The translations under genes and the position numbers were made by a program. Source: Dehalococcoidia bacterium (GTDB lineage Bacteria; Chloroflexota; Dehalococcoidia; Tepidiformales; Tepidiformaceae). Taken from it: a stretch of DNA of 17,639 nt. Numbering within the stretch: the stretch's first letter is position 1; every line of letters starts with the position of its first letter. The notes beneath the pieces are model-generated. The model made no database searches. It worked only from the letters and a program-made list of their open reading frames with translations, and was not told where the DNA came from. The stretch is taken from the NCBI GenBank assembly GCA_007126855.1, contig SLAK01000136.1, positions 1 through 17,639 on the forward strand. The letters are read 5' to 3'. Shown piece after piece: positions 6,302 to 13,484 of this stretch.

Positions 6302-8323
6302 GTGAATTTCGTGACCGATCTGCCCCATAACGTCCGCATCATCGAACACTCGTGGATTCCCGTCCGCGATGGTGCCCGCCTGGCCGCGCGCATCTTCCTG
6401 CCCGAAGGCGCCGAACGGGACCCTGTCCCCGCCGTGCTCGAATACATCCCGTACCGCAAGCGCGACAACACCCGCGCCCGCGACAACATGTCCGCCACCT
6501 ACGTGGCCGGCCACGGCTATGCCTATGTCCGCGTCGACCTCCGCGGCAGCGGCGACTCCGAAGGTGTGCTCCGCGACGAATACCTTGAACAGGAAATCCA
6601 GGATGGCCTCGATGTGCTGGAATGGATCGCCGCCCAGGATTGGTGCGATGGCGGGGTCGGCGTCATCGGCATCTCGTGGGGCGGCTTCAACGGCCTGCAG
6701 CTCGCGGCGCGCCGCCCAACGGAGCTCAAGGCCGTCATCACCGCATCCTCCAGCGATGACCGCTACCTGGACGACGTCCACTACATGGGCGGCTGCCTGC
6801 TCACCGACAATCTGTCCTGGGCATCAACGATGTTCGCCTACAATTCCTGCCCGCCCGACCCCGCTATCGTCGGCGACGCATGGCGGCGCATGTGGATGGA
6901 GCGGCTCGAAGGCAGCGGCCTCTGGCTCGAAACCTGGCTGCGGCACCAGCACCGCGATGCCTACTGGCGCCGCGAATCCGTGGCCGAAGACTACAGCGCC
7001 ATCGCCGTGCCGGTCATGGCGGTGAGCGGCTGGGCCGACGGCTATTCCAACAGCGTGTTCCGGCTGCTCGAAAACCTGAACGTGCCGCGGACCGGCCTCG
7101 TGGGCCCCTGGGGCCACCGCTACCCGCACCAGGGCGTCCCCGGCCCCGCAATCGGCTTTCTCCAGGAGGAAATTCGCTGGTGGGACCAGTGGCTCAAGGG
7201 CATCGACCGCGGTGCGGATAAAGACCCCATGCTCCGCGCCTGGATGCTCCACAGCGTGCCGCCGACCGCGTTCTATGAAACCCGGCCCGGCCGCTGGATC
7301 TGCGAACCCACATGGCCCCCGCCGGACTTCCGGTGCCGGGAATACAAGCTTGCCCCGGCCGGCCTGGTCGACGCCAAGGAAGACGTTGAACCCACCGTCA
7401 TGACTATCCAGTCGCCGCTCACCGTTGGCCTCTTCGCCGGCAAGTGGTGCTCCTATAGCTGGACGCCCGATCTGCCACACGACCAGCGCCAGGAAGACGG
7501 TGGCGCTCTCACCTTCGACAGCGAGCCCCTCGCCGAAGAGCTGGAGATCCTCGGCGCACCTGTGCTCGATATCGAATTCAGCTCTACCCAGCCCGTCGGC
7601 ATGATGGCGGTACGCCTCTCCGACGTCGCGCCTGACGACAAAGCCACCCGCATCACCTACGGGCTACTCAACCTGACCCACCGGAACGGCCACGACCATC
7701 CACAGCCGCTGAAGCCTGGCAAGCGCTACCGCGTGCAGGTCAAGCTCAACGACGTGGCCCAGTCCTTCCCGGCCGGCCATCGCCTTCGGGTCGCGATCTC
7801 CACGTCCTACTGGCCGCTTGCCTGGGCGCCGCCCGAGCCGGTGCGGCTGGCCATCTGCATGGGCTCAAGCACCTTCAGCCTCCCCGTGCGGCCTCGCCGC
7901 GACGAAGTCGACGAGGCCATCACGTTCGAGCCGCCCGAGGCCGCGCCACCGCCGCAGGTCGAGCAGATCGAGCCCACGCACCACACATGGCGCGTCACCC
8001 GCGACCTGGCCACCGACGAATCCACCCTGGAAGTCGTCAAAGACGAGGGCGTCTACCGCATCCACGAGATCGACCTCAACGTCACCGACCGTGTCTGGGA
8101 GTGGTACACCTCCCGCGCCGACGACTTCGATTCGCTGGAAGGCAAGGTCTACAGCATCCGCGGGTTCAAGCGCGGCGACTGGTCCGTCGAGACCCACGGC
8201 ACGACCGTCCTGCGGGCGTCGCCCACGCACTTCCACCTCCATGCCCAGCTCGACGCCTACGAAGGCGACCAGCGCGTCTTCTCGAAGAACTGGGACCACC
8301 GCATCCCGCGCGAACTCGTCTGA
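6302..8323 (+). CDS. CocE/NonD-family hydrolase (peptidase S15-like)
   Basis: This 673-residue alpha/beta-hydrolase is of the cocaine esterase / X-Pro dipeptidyl-peptidase type, which cuts ester or amide bonds. The catalytic triad can be read directly: nucleophile Ser125 in GVIGISWGG, Asp246 in VSGWADGYSN, and His272 in GPWGH. The oxyanion-region motif YIPYRKRDN is at 48-56, and the strand ending DLRGSGDSEG at 79-88 is typical. Residues from about 300 to 550 form the PepX C-terminal jelly-roll-like domain. A further 120 or so residues (THHTWRVTRDL to the end) extend beyond the short family members. There is no signal peptide, so it is probably cytoplasmic. It starts with GTG, and GGGGAGG at 6290-6296 lies 5 bases upstream. 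The substrate is unknown. It follows the ATP-grasp gene on the same strand. Confidence 0.93.
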   Translation: MNFVTDLPHNVRIIEHSWIPVRDGARLAARIFLPEGAERDPVPAVLEYIPYRKRDNTRARDNMSATYVAGHGYAYVRVDLRGSGDSEGVLRDEYLEQEIQDGLDVLEWIAAQDWCDGGVGVIGISWGGFNGLQLAARRPTELKAVITASSSDDRYLDDVHYMGGCLLTDNLSWASTMFAYNSCPPDPAIVGDAWRRMWMERLEGSGLWLETWLRHQHRDAYWRRESVAEDYSAIAVPVMAVSGWADGYSNSVFRLLENLNVPRTGLVGPWGHRYPHQGVPGPAIGFLQEEIRWWDQWLKGIDRGADKDPMLRAWMLHSVPPTAFYETRPGRWICEPTWPPPDFRCREYKLAPAGLVDAKEDVEPTVMTIQSPLTVGLFAGKWCSYSWTPDLPHDQRQEDGGALTFDSEPLAEELEILGAPVLDIEFSSTQPVGMMAVRLSDVAPDDKATRITYGLLNLTHRNGHDHPQPLKPGKRYRVQVKLNDVAQSFPAGHRLRVAISTSYWPLAWAPPEPVRLAICMGSSTFSLPVRPRRDEVDEAITFEPPEAAPPPQVEQIEPTHHTWRVTRDLATDESTLEVVKDEGVYRIHEIDLNVTDRVWEWYTSRADDFDSLEGKVYSIRGFKRGDWSVETHGTTVLRASPTHFHLHAQLDAYEGDQRVFSKNWDHRIPRELV

Positions 8324-8374
8324 CTCGCGCCTGCCCTGGCCGGGCCTTCTGCGCCGCAGCTTGCGCGTGCCGTG

Positions 8375-8380
8375 TATCAT
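8375..8380 (+). promoter_or_regulatory. Possible -10 element before the SDR gene
   Basis: TATCAT matches the sigma-70 -10 consensus at five of six positions and lies 34 bases before the SDR start, in the 91-base gap after the hydrolase gene. I do not find a good -35 box at 16-18 bases, so this is a weak call. If correct, the SDR has its own short leader and is not only read from the hydrolase transcript. Confidence 0.25.
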
Positions 8381-8414
8381 CGTGGCGCGCGAGGACAAAC
8401 GCGGAGGCAGCACC

Positions 8415-9215
8415 ATGGCGGGCCGGGTGGAAGGCAAAGTCGCAATAGTCGTCGGAGGCGGCCAGACGCCCGGCGAAACCATTGGGAACGGCCGCGCGAC
8501 CGCCATGCTGCTGGGACGCGAAGGCGCCCGCGTCCTCGTGGTCGATCGCTCGCTCGAACGAGCGCAGGAGACGGTCGACCTCATGGGCGAGGAAGGCGCC
8601 AAAGCCTCCGCATTTGCCGCCGACATCACCGGCCCGGAAGCCAACCGGTCGATGGTCGAAGCGTGCCTGGAGCGCTACAGCCGCATCGACATCCTGCACA
8701 ACAACGTCGGCGCCAGCGTCGCGCTCGGCGATGCCGAAGCCACCGCACTGGAGCCTGAGGCCTTCGACACCATCGTCGCGGTGAACCTGAAAGGCATGTG
8801 GTTGAGCTGCAAGTACGCACTGCCCGTCATGCGGGACCAGGGCTCCGGCTCGATCGTCAACATCTCGTCGGTCGCCGCCATCGCCAGCTACCCCTTTGTC
8901 GGCTACAAGACCACCAAGGCCGGCGTTATTGCCCTCACCGAAAACCTGGCCATGGCCAATGCCGGGCACAACATCCGCGTGAACGCCATCCTCCCCGGCC
9001 TTATGAACACACCGATGGCCATTGAAGCGCGCGTGCAGGCCGGCGCCTCCCGCGAAGAGCTCATCGCAGCGCGGGACCGCATGGTGCCGCTGGGCCGGAA
9101 GATGGGAAGCGGCTGGGATGTCGCCCAAGCGGCACTCTTCCTCCACTCCGACGACGCCAGCTTCATCACCGGCGTTTCCCTGCGCGTCGACGGCGGCGGG
9201 GCGCTCACGCGTTAG
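8415..9215 (+). CDS. SDR-family oxidoreductase
   Basis: This 266-residue classical short-chain dehydrogenase interconverts an alcohol and a ketone with NAD(P). The catalytic residues are Ser151/152 in IVNISS, Tyr164 and Lys168 in YKTTK, with the structural NNVG at 96-99 (usually NNAG) and PGLMNTP after the active site. Asp44 at the end of the second strand (VLVVDRS) favours NAD over NADP. The cofactor loop is odd: residues 14-26 read GGGQTPGETIGNG, about six residues longer than the usual TGxxxGIG; I believe a minority SDR subgroup shares this. CGGAGG at 8402-8407 lies 7 bases before the ATG. Substrate unknown. It is convergent with the NYN-LOTUS gene, with 49 bases between stop codons. Confidence 0.95.
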   Translation: MAGRVEGKVAIVVGGGQTPGETIGNGRATAMLLGREGARVLVVDRSLERAQETVDLMGEEGAKASAFAADITGPEANRSMVEACLERYSRIDILHNNVGASVALGDAEATALEPEAFDTIVAVNLKGMWLSCKYALPVMRDQGSGSIVNISSVAAIASYPFVGYKTTKAGVIALTENLAMANAGHNIRVNAILPGLMNTPMAIEARVQAGASREELIAARDRMVPLGRKMGSGWDVAQAALFLHSDDASFITGVSLRVDGGGALTR

Positions 9216-9264
9216 GCCCGGCCGGATGCTTGCTCGTTCGCCCGCGCTACGCTCCGTTGATGGC

Positions 9265-10305
9265 TCATCGCGCAAGCGCGGCCTGGTCGACCCGCAATAC
9301 GTAGTCGTTTGCGCGCTCGTCCCACTCCATGTCCAGGTAGCCGCGGGTACGCGCCGCCTTGCAGAACTGGAGGAAGCCGCCGAAGCCGAACTCCTTCTCA
9401 CTGAAGGAAGGCTGGCGCTTCCGCATTTCGTTCTTCAAGCCCGCAAGCAGGGCCTGTTGCCGTTCCGCCTGGATATCCTGCACCACAGACTGCAACAGGC
9501 GGAACGCCTCTTCCTCACCGCTCAAATCCCCGGCAAAGTCCACCTCGGGGTCGCCCTTCGCGCTGCCGGCGCTCAACTCCAGGATCTTGCGTTTCTCCAG
9601 GTGGCGCAGCAGCTCGCCGAAGGCGCGAAAACCGTAGTCGGCTTCGCTGAAGGTCGGCTGTTTCCGCAGGATCGCCCGCTTCAGCGTCGATGCATACACG
9701 GTCCCGTCCGTTTGCCGCTGCAGCCCCGAGAGGGTCTGCGTCACCAGCGCCTCCAGGTCCGGGCCTTCCGCTGCCTGGGCCGGTTCCGCAGCGGGCGCCG
9801 CGGCTGCTTCGCCCGCTGCACGGGCCAGGCCCTCGACGCCTTCCAGCGCTTCATAGAACAGGAACTCATCGCAGGCCGGGGGCAGGAGCGCTGAGGTAGA
9901 CGCCTTGAAACCGATGCCGATGACCCGCCGGTTCAGCTCCCGCAGCTTGCCCACCAGTGGGGTGAAATCGGAATCCCCGGTGGCGATGACAAAGGTCGTG
10001 ATGTATTCGCGTTCGAAGCAGAGCTCGATCGCATCCACGGCGAGCTTGATGTCCGCCGCATTCTTCCGCGCGGCGCCCATCCGCTGGGGGATGCTCACGA
10101 GTTCCACGTGGCCGAGTGCCAGGTTGCGGCCTTCCTCTTCCCACTGCGACCAATCGGCATAGGCTCGCCGCACGACCACGCGGCCCCGCTCCGCGAGCGC
10201 GTCGTTGATGGGCCGGGTTTCGAAGCTGATGCCTGCCTCGCGGGCGCCGATCGCGATATTGTCGAAATCCAGGAACAGCGCCAATCGCTCTTCATCGTTT
10301 TCCAT
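9265..10305 (-). CDS. NYN-domain protein with two OST-HTH/LOTUS repeats
   Basis: This 346-residue protein begins with a NYN domain (PIN-like RNase fold, LabA/DUF88 group), residues 6-155. The acidic metal-binding residues are all present: Asp13 and Asp15 in FLDFDNIA, Asp85 in NAADIKLAVDA, and Asp111 and Asp113 in ATGDSDFTPL. An alanine-rich linker (161-181) leads to two OST-HTH/LOTUS domains at about 185-245 and 262-340. The repeats align by eye: STLKRAILRKQPTFSEADYGF against AGLKNEMRKRQPSFSEKEFGF. LOTUS domains bind RNA or protein partners in eukaryotic germ-granule proteins; the bacterial role is largely unknown. An RNA-targeted nuclease is the likely function. The start has only a weak ribosome binding site; ATG 10303-10305 fits because the first strand begins at once. 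It is divergent from the CoA-transferase gene. Confidence 0.92.
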   Translation of the reverse strand: MENDEERLALFLDFDNIAIGAREAGISFETRPINDALAERGRVVVRRAYADWSQWEEEGRNLALGHVELVSIPQRMGAARKNAADIKLAVDAIELCFEREYITTFVIATGDSDFTPLVGKLRELNRRVIGIGFKASTSALLPPACDEFLFYEALEGVEGLARAAGEAAAAPAAEPAQAAEGPDLEALVTQTLSGLQRQTDGTVYASTLKRAILRKQPTFSEADYGFRAFGELLRHLEKRKILELSAGSAKGDPEVDFAGDLSGEEEAFRLLQSVVQDIQAERQQALLAGLKNEMRKRQPSFSEKEFGFGGFLQFCKAARTRGYLDMEWDERANDYVLRVDQAALAR

Positions 10306-10356
10306 GCCTGAAAGCCTACGCCCTCGCCGCCGACAGCGCTCTCACGCCGACGCCAG

Positions 10357-10386
10357 TTGCCATGTGACGGTATCTTGCGTTCGAAT
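10357..10386 (+). promoter_or_regulatory. Candidate promoter of the CoA-transferase gene
   Basis: In the 103-base gap between the divergent NYN and CaiB genes, TTGCCA at 10357-10362 (five of six matches to TTGACA) is followed after 18 bases by TCGAAT at 10381-10386 (four of six matches to TATAAT). This would start the transcript near 10393, directly at the GGGAGGG ribosome binding site, leaving a leader of about 16 bases. Confidence 0.35.
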
Positions 10387-10408
10387 AGTCCCCGGGAGGG
10401 CCCCTACC

Positions 10409-11617
10409 ATGTCTGCTGCACTGAAAAAGCTCCGCATCCTCGACCTTACCCAGTACGAAGCCGGAACCTCGGCGACGCAGGTGCTCGCCTGGCTCGGCGC
10501 CGATGTCGTGAAGGTGGAACCGCCGGGCAACGGCGATCCCGGCCGCGGCCTGGGCGCGCGTGTGATCAATGACGAGCGCGTCGACGCCCTCTACTTCCTC
10601 AACCTCAACGGCAACAAGCGAAGCATCACGCTGGACCTCAAGAACCCGGACGGCAAGGAGATGTTTCTGCAGCTTCTCCCCCACTTCGATTGCGTCACGG
10701 AAAACTTCGGTCTCGGCGTCATGGAGTCACTTGGGCTTGGCTACGACTGCCTGAAGGAAGTCCACCCGCCACTCATCTACGCCGCCATCCGCGGCTTCGG
10801 CTCCACCGGACCCTATGCCCGCTACCGGAGTTTCGACATGATCGCCCAGGCGACGGGCGGGAGCATGTCTATCACCGGCGAGCCCGACAGGCCGCCTATC
10901 CGCTCAGGCGTCACCTATGGCGATAGCGGTACCGGTATGCACCTGGCGGTCGGCATCCTCTCGGCCTATATCCAGCGTCTGGAGACCGGCGAGGGCCAGT
11001 ATGTCGAAGTCTCGATGCAGGAGGCCATCGCCAACTACGCGCGCATCGGCCTCAACCAGCGGGAAGCCTTCGGCGACCCCGTGCCGCGGCAGGGCAACGA
11101 CGTTCGCGGCCTGACGCCGACGAACGCCTATCAGTGCAGGCCTTTCGGCCCCAACGACTACGTGTACATCGCCGGTGTCTCGGGGCGCATGATCGAAAAC
11201 CTCATGGCATGCATCGAACGCGCGGACCTGATGGACGACCCGCGCATCCAAACCGCAAGCGCGCGCCGCAAGAACGCCGAATGGCTCCACGGCATCATCG
11301 GCGAATGGATGGCCACCCGCACGAAGTGGGAAGCGATGGAACAGCTCCAGGAGTTCGGCGTGCCGGCCGGGGCCGTCTTCGACAGCGGCGACATCTTCTC
11401 CAACGAGCACTTCATGGAGCGCGGCATGATCCAGGAGGTCGACCACCCCACGCGGGGCAGGGTCCAGCTCATCGGCAACCCCATCCGTCTGGGCTCCTCC
11501 CCGGTGGAATTCCGCCCGGCGCCTCTCCTGGGCGCCCACACGGACGAAGTCCTCGCCGCCGACCTGGGACTCACGGATGGGGACATCGCCAGCCTGCGCG
11601 AAGCGGGCGCAATCTGA
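10409..11617 (+). CDS. CaiB/BaiF-family CoA-transferase (class III)
   Basis: This 402-residue cytoplasmic enzyme moves CoA between carboxylic acids through an enzyme-bound anhydride. The catalytic Asp172 sits in VTYGDSGTGMHLAVG, the equivalent of Asp169 of formyl-CoA transferase. Other family marks are the opening LRILDLTQYEAGTSATQVLAWLGADVVKVEPP, GNKRSITLDLK at 68-78, NFGLGVMESLGLGY at 99-112 and RGFGSTGPYARYRSFDMIAQA at 128-148. Length is typical for the family. GGGAGGG at 10394-10400 lies 8 bases before the ATG. Acids handled by relatives include carnitine, bile acids, oxalate, succinate and aromatic acids; sequence alone does not choose among them. The nearby SDR and LLM genes suggest work on CoA-activated catabolic intermediates. 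Confidence 0.95.
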   Translation: MSAALKKLRILDLTQYEAGTSATQVLAWLGADVVKVEPPGNGDPGRGLGARVINDERVDALYFLNLNGNKRSITLDLKNPDGKEMFLQLLPHFDCVTENFGLGVMESLGLGYDCLKEVHPPLIYAAIRGFGSTGPYARYRSFDMIAQATGGSMSITGEPDRPPIRSGVTYGDSGTGMHLAVGILSAYIQRLETGEGQYVEVSMQEAIANYARIGLNQREAFGDPVPRQGNDVRGLTPTNAYQCRPFGPNDYVYIAGVSGRMIENLMACIERADLMDDPRIQTASARRKNAEWLHGIIGEWMATRTKWEAMEQLQEFGVPAGAVFDSGDIFSNEHFMERGMIQEVDHPTRGRVQLIGNPIRLGSSPVEFRPAPLLGAHTDEVLAADLGLTDGDIASLREAGAI

Positions 11618-11653
11618 CGCCCCACCGCATTGTGTGAAGTGAGGTGCACTGGA

Positions 11654-11821
11654 ATGACTGAGCCGCCCTCCACCGAAACCGTAGCCCGCCGGCGGCGTTT
11701 GTCGGCGGTGCAGGAGATCGCCCGACGGCAGGTCGAGAACGTGCCCGACCCGGAGGAGCTTGCTCGCCAGCTCGACCGAAAGTACGAACTACCCGGCGGA
11801 CCACGTCGCGCGAGGCGTTAG
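11654..11821 (+). CDS. Hypothetical 55-residue protein
   Basis: I do not recognise a family. The reading is MTEPPSTETVARRRRL followed by a charged helix, SAVQEIARRQVENVPDPEELARQLDRKYELP, and a basic tail ending RRARR. A good ribosome binding site (GAGGTG at 11641-11646, 7 bases before the ATG) and close packing support it as a real gene: it lies 36 bases after the CoA-transferase and converges on the MOSC gene with 9 bases between stop codons. It is probably co-transcribed with the transferase. Soluble, with no membrane segment or cysteines. Confidence 0.55.
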   Translation: MTEPPSTETVARRRRLSAVQEIARRQVENVPDPEELARQLDRKYELPGGPRRARR

Positions 11822-11830
11822 CAGCTGGTC

Positions 11831-12283
11831 TTACTCGCCGCTCAGTCGAATCGCATCCCCCACGGCCACCTCGCCGCCCCGCACAATCCGGGCGCGCAGA
11901 CCTCCCCGCCCGGCCAGTTCCTGGAACAGCCCGGGACGTGTCAGCTCCTCCAGGTGCATGCATGGGTCGCACGGGCGGACACCTTCGAGCAGCGCCGTCC
12001 CGATGGCAAAGCGCCTGCCGGTGAGCGTTCGCAGGTCGATACCGCGCGTCACGATGTTGCGCCGCAACCCGCCAGGCGCGACGCCCATCGCCTCCTCCAG
12101 CTCCGCCTCCACCAGCGTTAGCTCCTGGTCCGGCCAGCGGGGATCACTCCAGTAGCCCTGCCGTGCCGCGTAGCGGTCGCCCTTGACTCCCGCGCCAGCG
12201 GCCAGCTCCGCCCGCAGGAGCGGCTGCACCGGCTCGCCGGCAGCCCGGGCGACGTATATGCCGTCAACCGTGGCCGCGCTCAC
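11831..12283 (-). CDS. MOSC-domain protein
   Basis: From the GTG at 12281-12283 this is a 150-residue stand-alone MOSC domain, the fold found at the C terminus of molybdenum cofactor sulfurase and in YiiM/YuaD-type proteins. Family marks are AAGEPVQPL near 14-22, GVKGDRYA at 32-39, the LTLVEAE strand, GGLRRNIVTRGIDL at 71-84, and the conserved cysteine motif GVRPCDPCMHLEEL with Cys105 and Cys108. One of these cysteines would bind a persulfide or molybdenum ligand. I chose the GTG because it lies 4 bases after the stop codon of the LLM gene and yields the usual family length. The frame is open to 12370, but the longer start would overlap the LLM gene by 83 bases and adds an atypical cysteine-rich stretch. 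Translation is probably coupled to the LLM gene. Confidence 0.88.
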   Translation of the reverse strand: MSAATVDGIYVARAAGEPVQPLLRAELAAGAGVKGDRYAARQGYWSDPRWPDQELTLVEAELEEAMGVAPGGLRRNIVTRGIDLRTLTGRRFAIGTALLEGVRPCDPCMHLEELTRPGLFQELAGRGGLRARIVRGGEVAVGDAIRLSGE

Positions 12284-12287
12284 GCGC

Positions 12288-13358
12288 TCAATCCCAGGAT
12301 TGAAGCACGGGCAGCACTTCCTTCGCGAACAGGCGCATGCTGGCCTCCGCCTCGTCATAGGGGATGCCACCGTAGCGGAAGGAGCTGGCGAGCTCGAATG
12401 TGCCCATCAATTCGCGCCGGTCCGAAAGGGAGCGGAGGATCTGGTCCGGCGTGCCCGTCGCGGTTGCTTTCAGGAAGCCTTCGAGCATGCCGCCCTCGCC
12501 GATCTTCTGCAGCACCTTCGCTGCGCTCGCGTAGGCGTCGTAGCCCTTGATGTCGGCGAAGTGATCGCCCATCACCTCGTAGTGGTCCAGCACGCTCGCC
12601 AGGTACGTCGCGAGATACTGCTTGCCGGCCTCGGCCGCGTAGTCCGCATCGTGATGGCAGAACATGAAGTCGGCCGTCATGGGCGGTGGCGCCGCGCGGC
12701 CATGGAAGTCGCGGAAGTGCTCCCGGTAGCGCTCGATGCCAGGCATCCGGTTCTCCCACGGCCGGTCCGCGAACATCACCATGCTCGCACCCAGCCGGGC
12801 GGCGGACTCGATCGAATCGTCGGAGCTGGCAACGGCGTACAGGCGGTCGCTGAAGCTCCGCTCCGGCCGCGGGCGGATCTCGATGCGAGGCTGCGGATAG
12901 TGGGGCCCTTCGCCTTCGATGAACCCGGTCTCCAGCGCGCGCACCACCATCGCCGCGCCCTCATCGAAGCGGTCGCGGGATTCGCCCATCTCGATCTTCG
13001 GGAACGCGGCATATTCGCGCCGCGACAGGCCCCGGCCCATCCCGAAGCGCAGACGCCCCTGCGCCAGGTGGTCGAGCAGTGCGATCTTCTCGGCCACGCG
13101 CAGCGGTTCGTTCCAGGGCATAATCACCGCGGCAGTGCCCAGGTCGGCATTGGCGGTCACGCCCGCCAGGTAAGCCAGGAGTTCCGTGTTGTCCGGGCAG
13201 AAAGAGTAGTCGAAGAAGTGATGCTCCACCGCCCAGATGACGTCGAACCCCAGCTCGTCGGCCAGCCTCGCGAGTTTCAGCTCCTGCTCGTAGACCTCGC
13301 CGTCCGTAATCCCTTTCCAGCCGTAGCTTGAAAAGACCAGTTGCACACCTGCGTCCAT
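12288..13358 (-). CDS. LLM-class flavin-dependent oxidoreductase
   Basis: This 356-residue protein has the luciferase-like monooxygenase TIM-barrel fold. Visible marks are the first strand GVQLVFSS, LGFDVIWAVEHHFFDYSFCPD at 37-57 (the EHHF element of the bacterial luciferase branch), VIMPWNEPLRVAEKIALLDHLAQGRLRFGMGRGLSRREYAAF at 78-119, and RDRFDEG at 128-134. This is the standard pattern for FMN- or F420-dependent members. The EHHF element and the RVAEK..LLDHL..GRL..G.GRG segment fit the FMN-reduced monooxygenase type better than F420-dependent dehydrogenases, but no flavin reductase gene is in the window. GAGGGGG lies 6 bases before the ATG. It is immediately followed by the MOSC gene, a 4-base gap that implies one mRNA. 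A 20-base palindrome lies 100 bases upstream. Confidence 0.93.
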   Translation of the reverse strand: MDAGVQLVFSSYGWKGITDGEVYEQELKLARLADELGFDVIWAVEHHFFDYSFCPDNTELLAYLAGVTANADLGTAAVIMPWNEPLRVAEKIALLDHLAQGRLRFGMGRGLSRREYAAFPKIEMGESRDRFDEGAAMVVRALETGFIEGEGPHYPQPRIEIRPRPERSFSDRLYAVASSDDSIESAARLGASMVMFADRPWENRMPGIERYREHFRDFHGRAAPPPMTADFMFCHHDADYAAEAGKQYLATYLASVLDHYEVMGDHFADIKGYDAYASAAKVLQKIGEGGMLEGFLKATATGTPDQILRSLSDRRELMGTFELASSFRYGGIPYDEAEASMRLFAKEVLPVLQSWD

Positions 13359-13457
13359 AAGCGCCCCCTCTGCTTGCCGGCGCTCCCACCGGCCAGTTTG
13401 TCCCCTGATACTACGCTCCCGTTGCCACGGTGCGACAGGGCACGGGCATATCCACGA

Positions 13458-13477
13458 GGCACACCGCGCGATGTGGC
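13458..13477. promoter_or_regulatory. 20-base near-perfect palindrome upstream of the LLM gene
   Basis: The 20 bases from GGCACACCGC to GCGATGTGGC match their own reverse complement at 16 positions. They lie about 100 bases upstream of the LLM start and 8 bases after the stop codon of the Crp/Fnr-type gene. The 126-base gap holds no other clear element apart from a loose -10 match (TAGTAT on the minus strand). Its place suits an operator for the LLM-MOSC unit. The half-sites are CACA...TGTG, the reverse of the CRP order, so a CRP-type protein is not the obvious binder. Confidence 0.4.
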
Positions 13478-13484
13478 AAAACGC

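Noticed and set aside
8166..9401. 411-codon minus-strand frame opposite the SDR gene
   Set aside because: The plus frame is a clear SDR with catalytic Ser-Tyr-Lys; the minus frame lacks any family pattern and also covers parts of two other genes.
12183..13331. 382-codon plus-strand frame opposite the LLM gene
   Set aside because: The minus frame is an intact LLM oxidoreductase with a ribosome binding site; the plus frame is rich in His, Arg and Ala typical of antisense frames.
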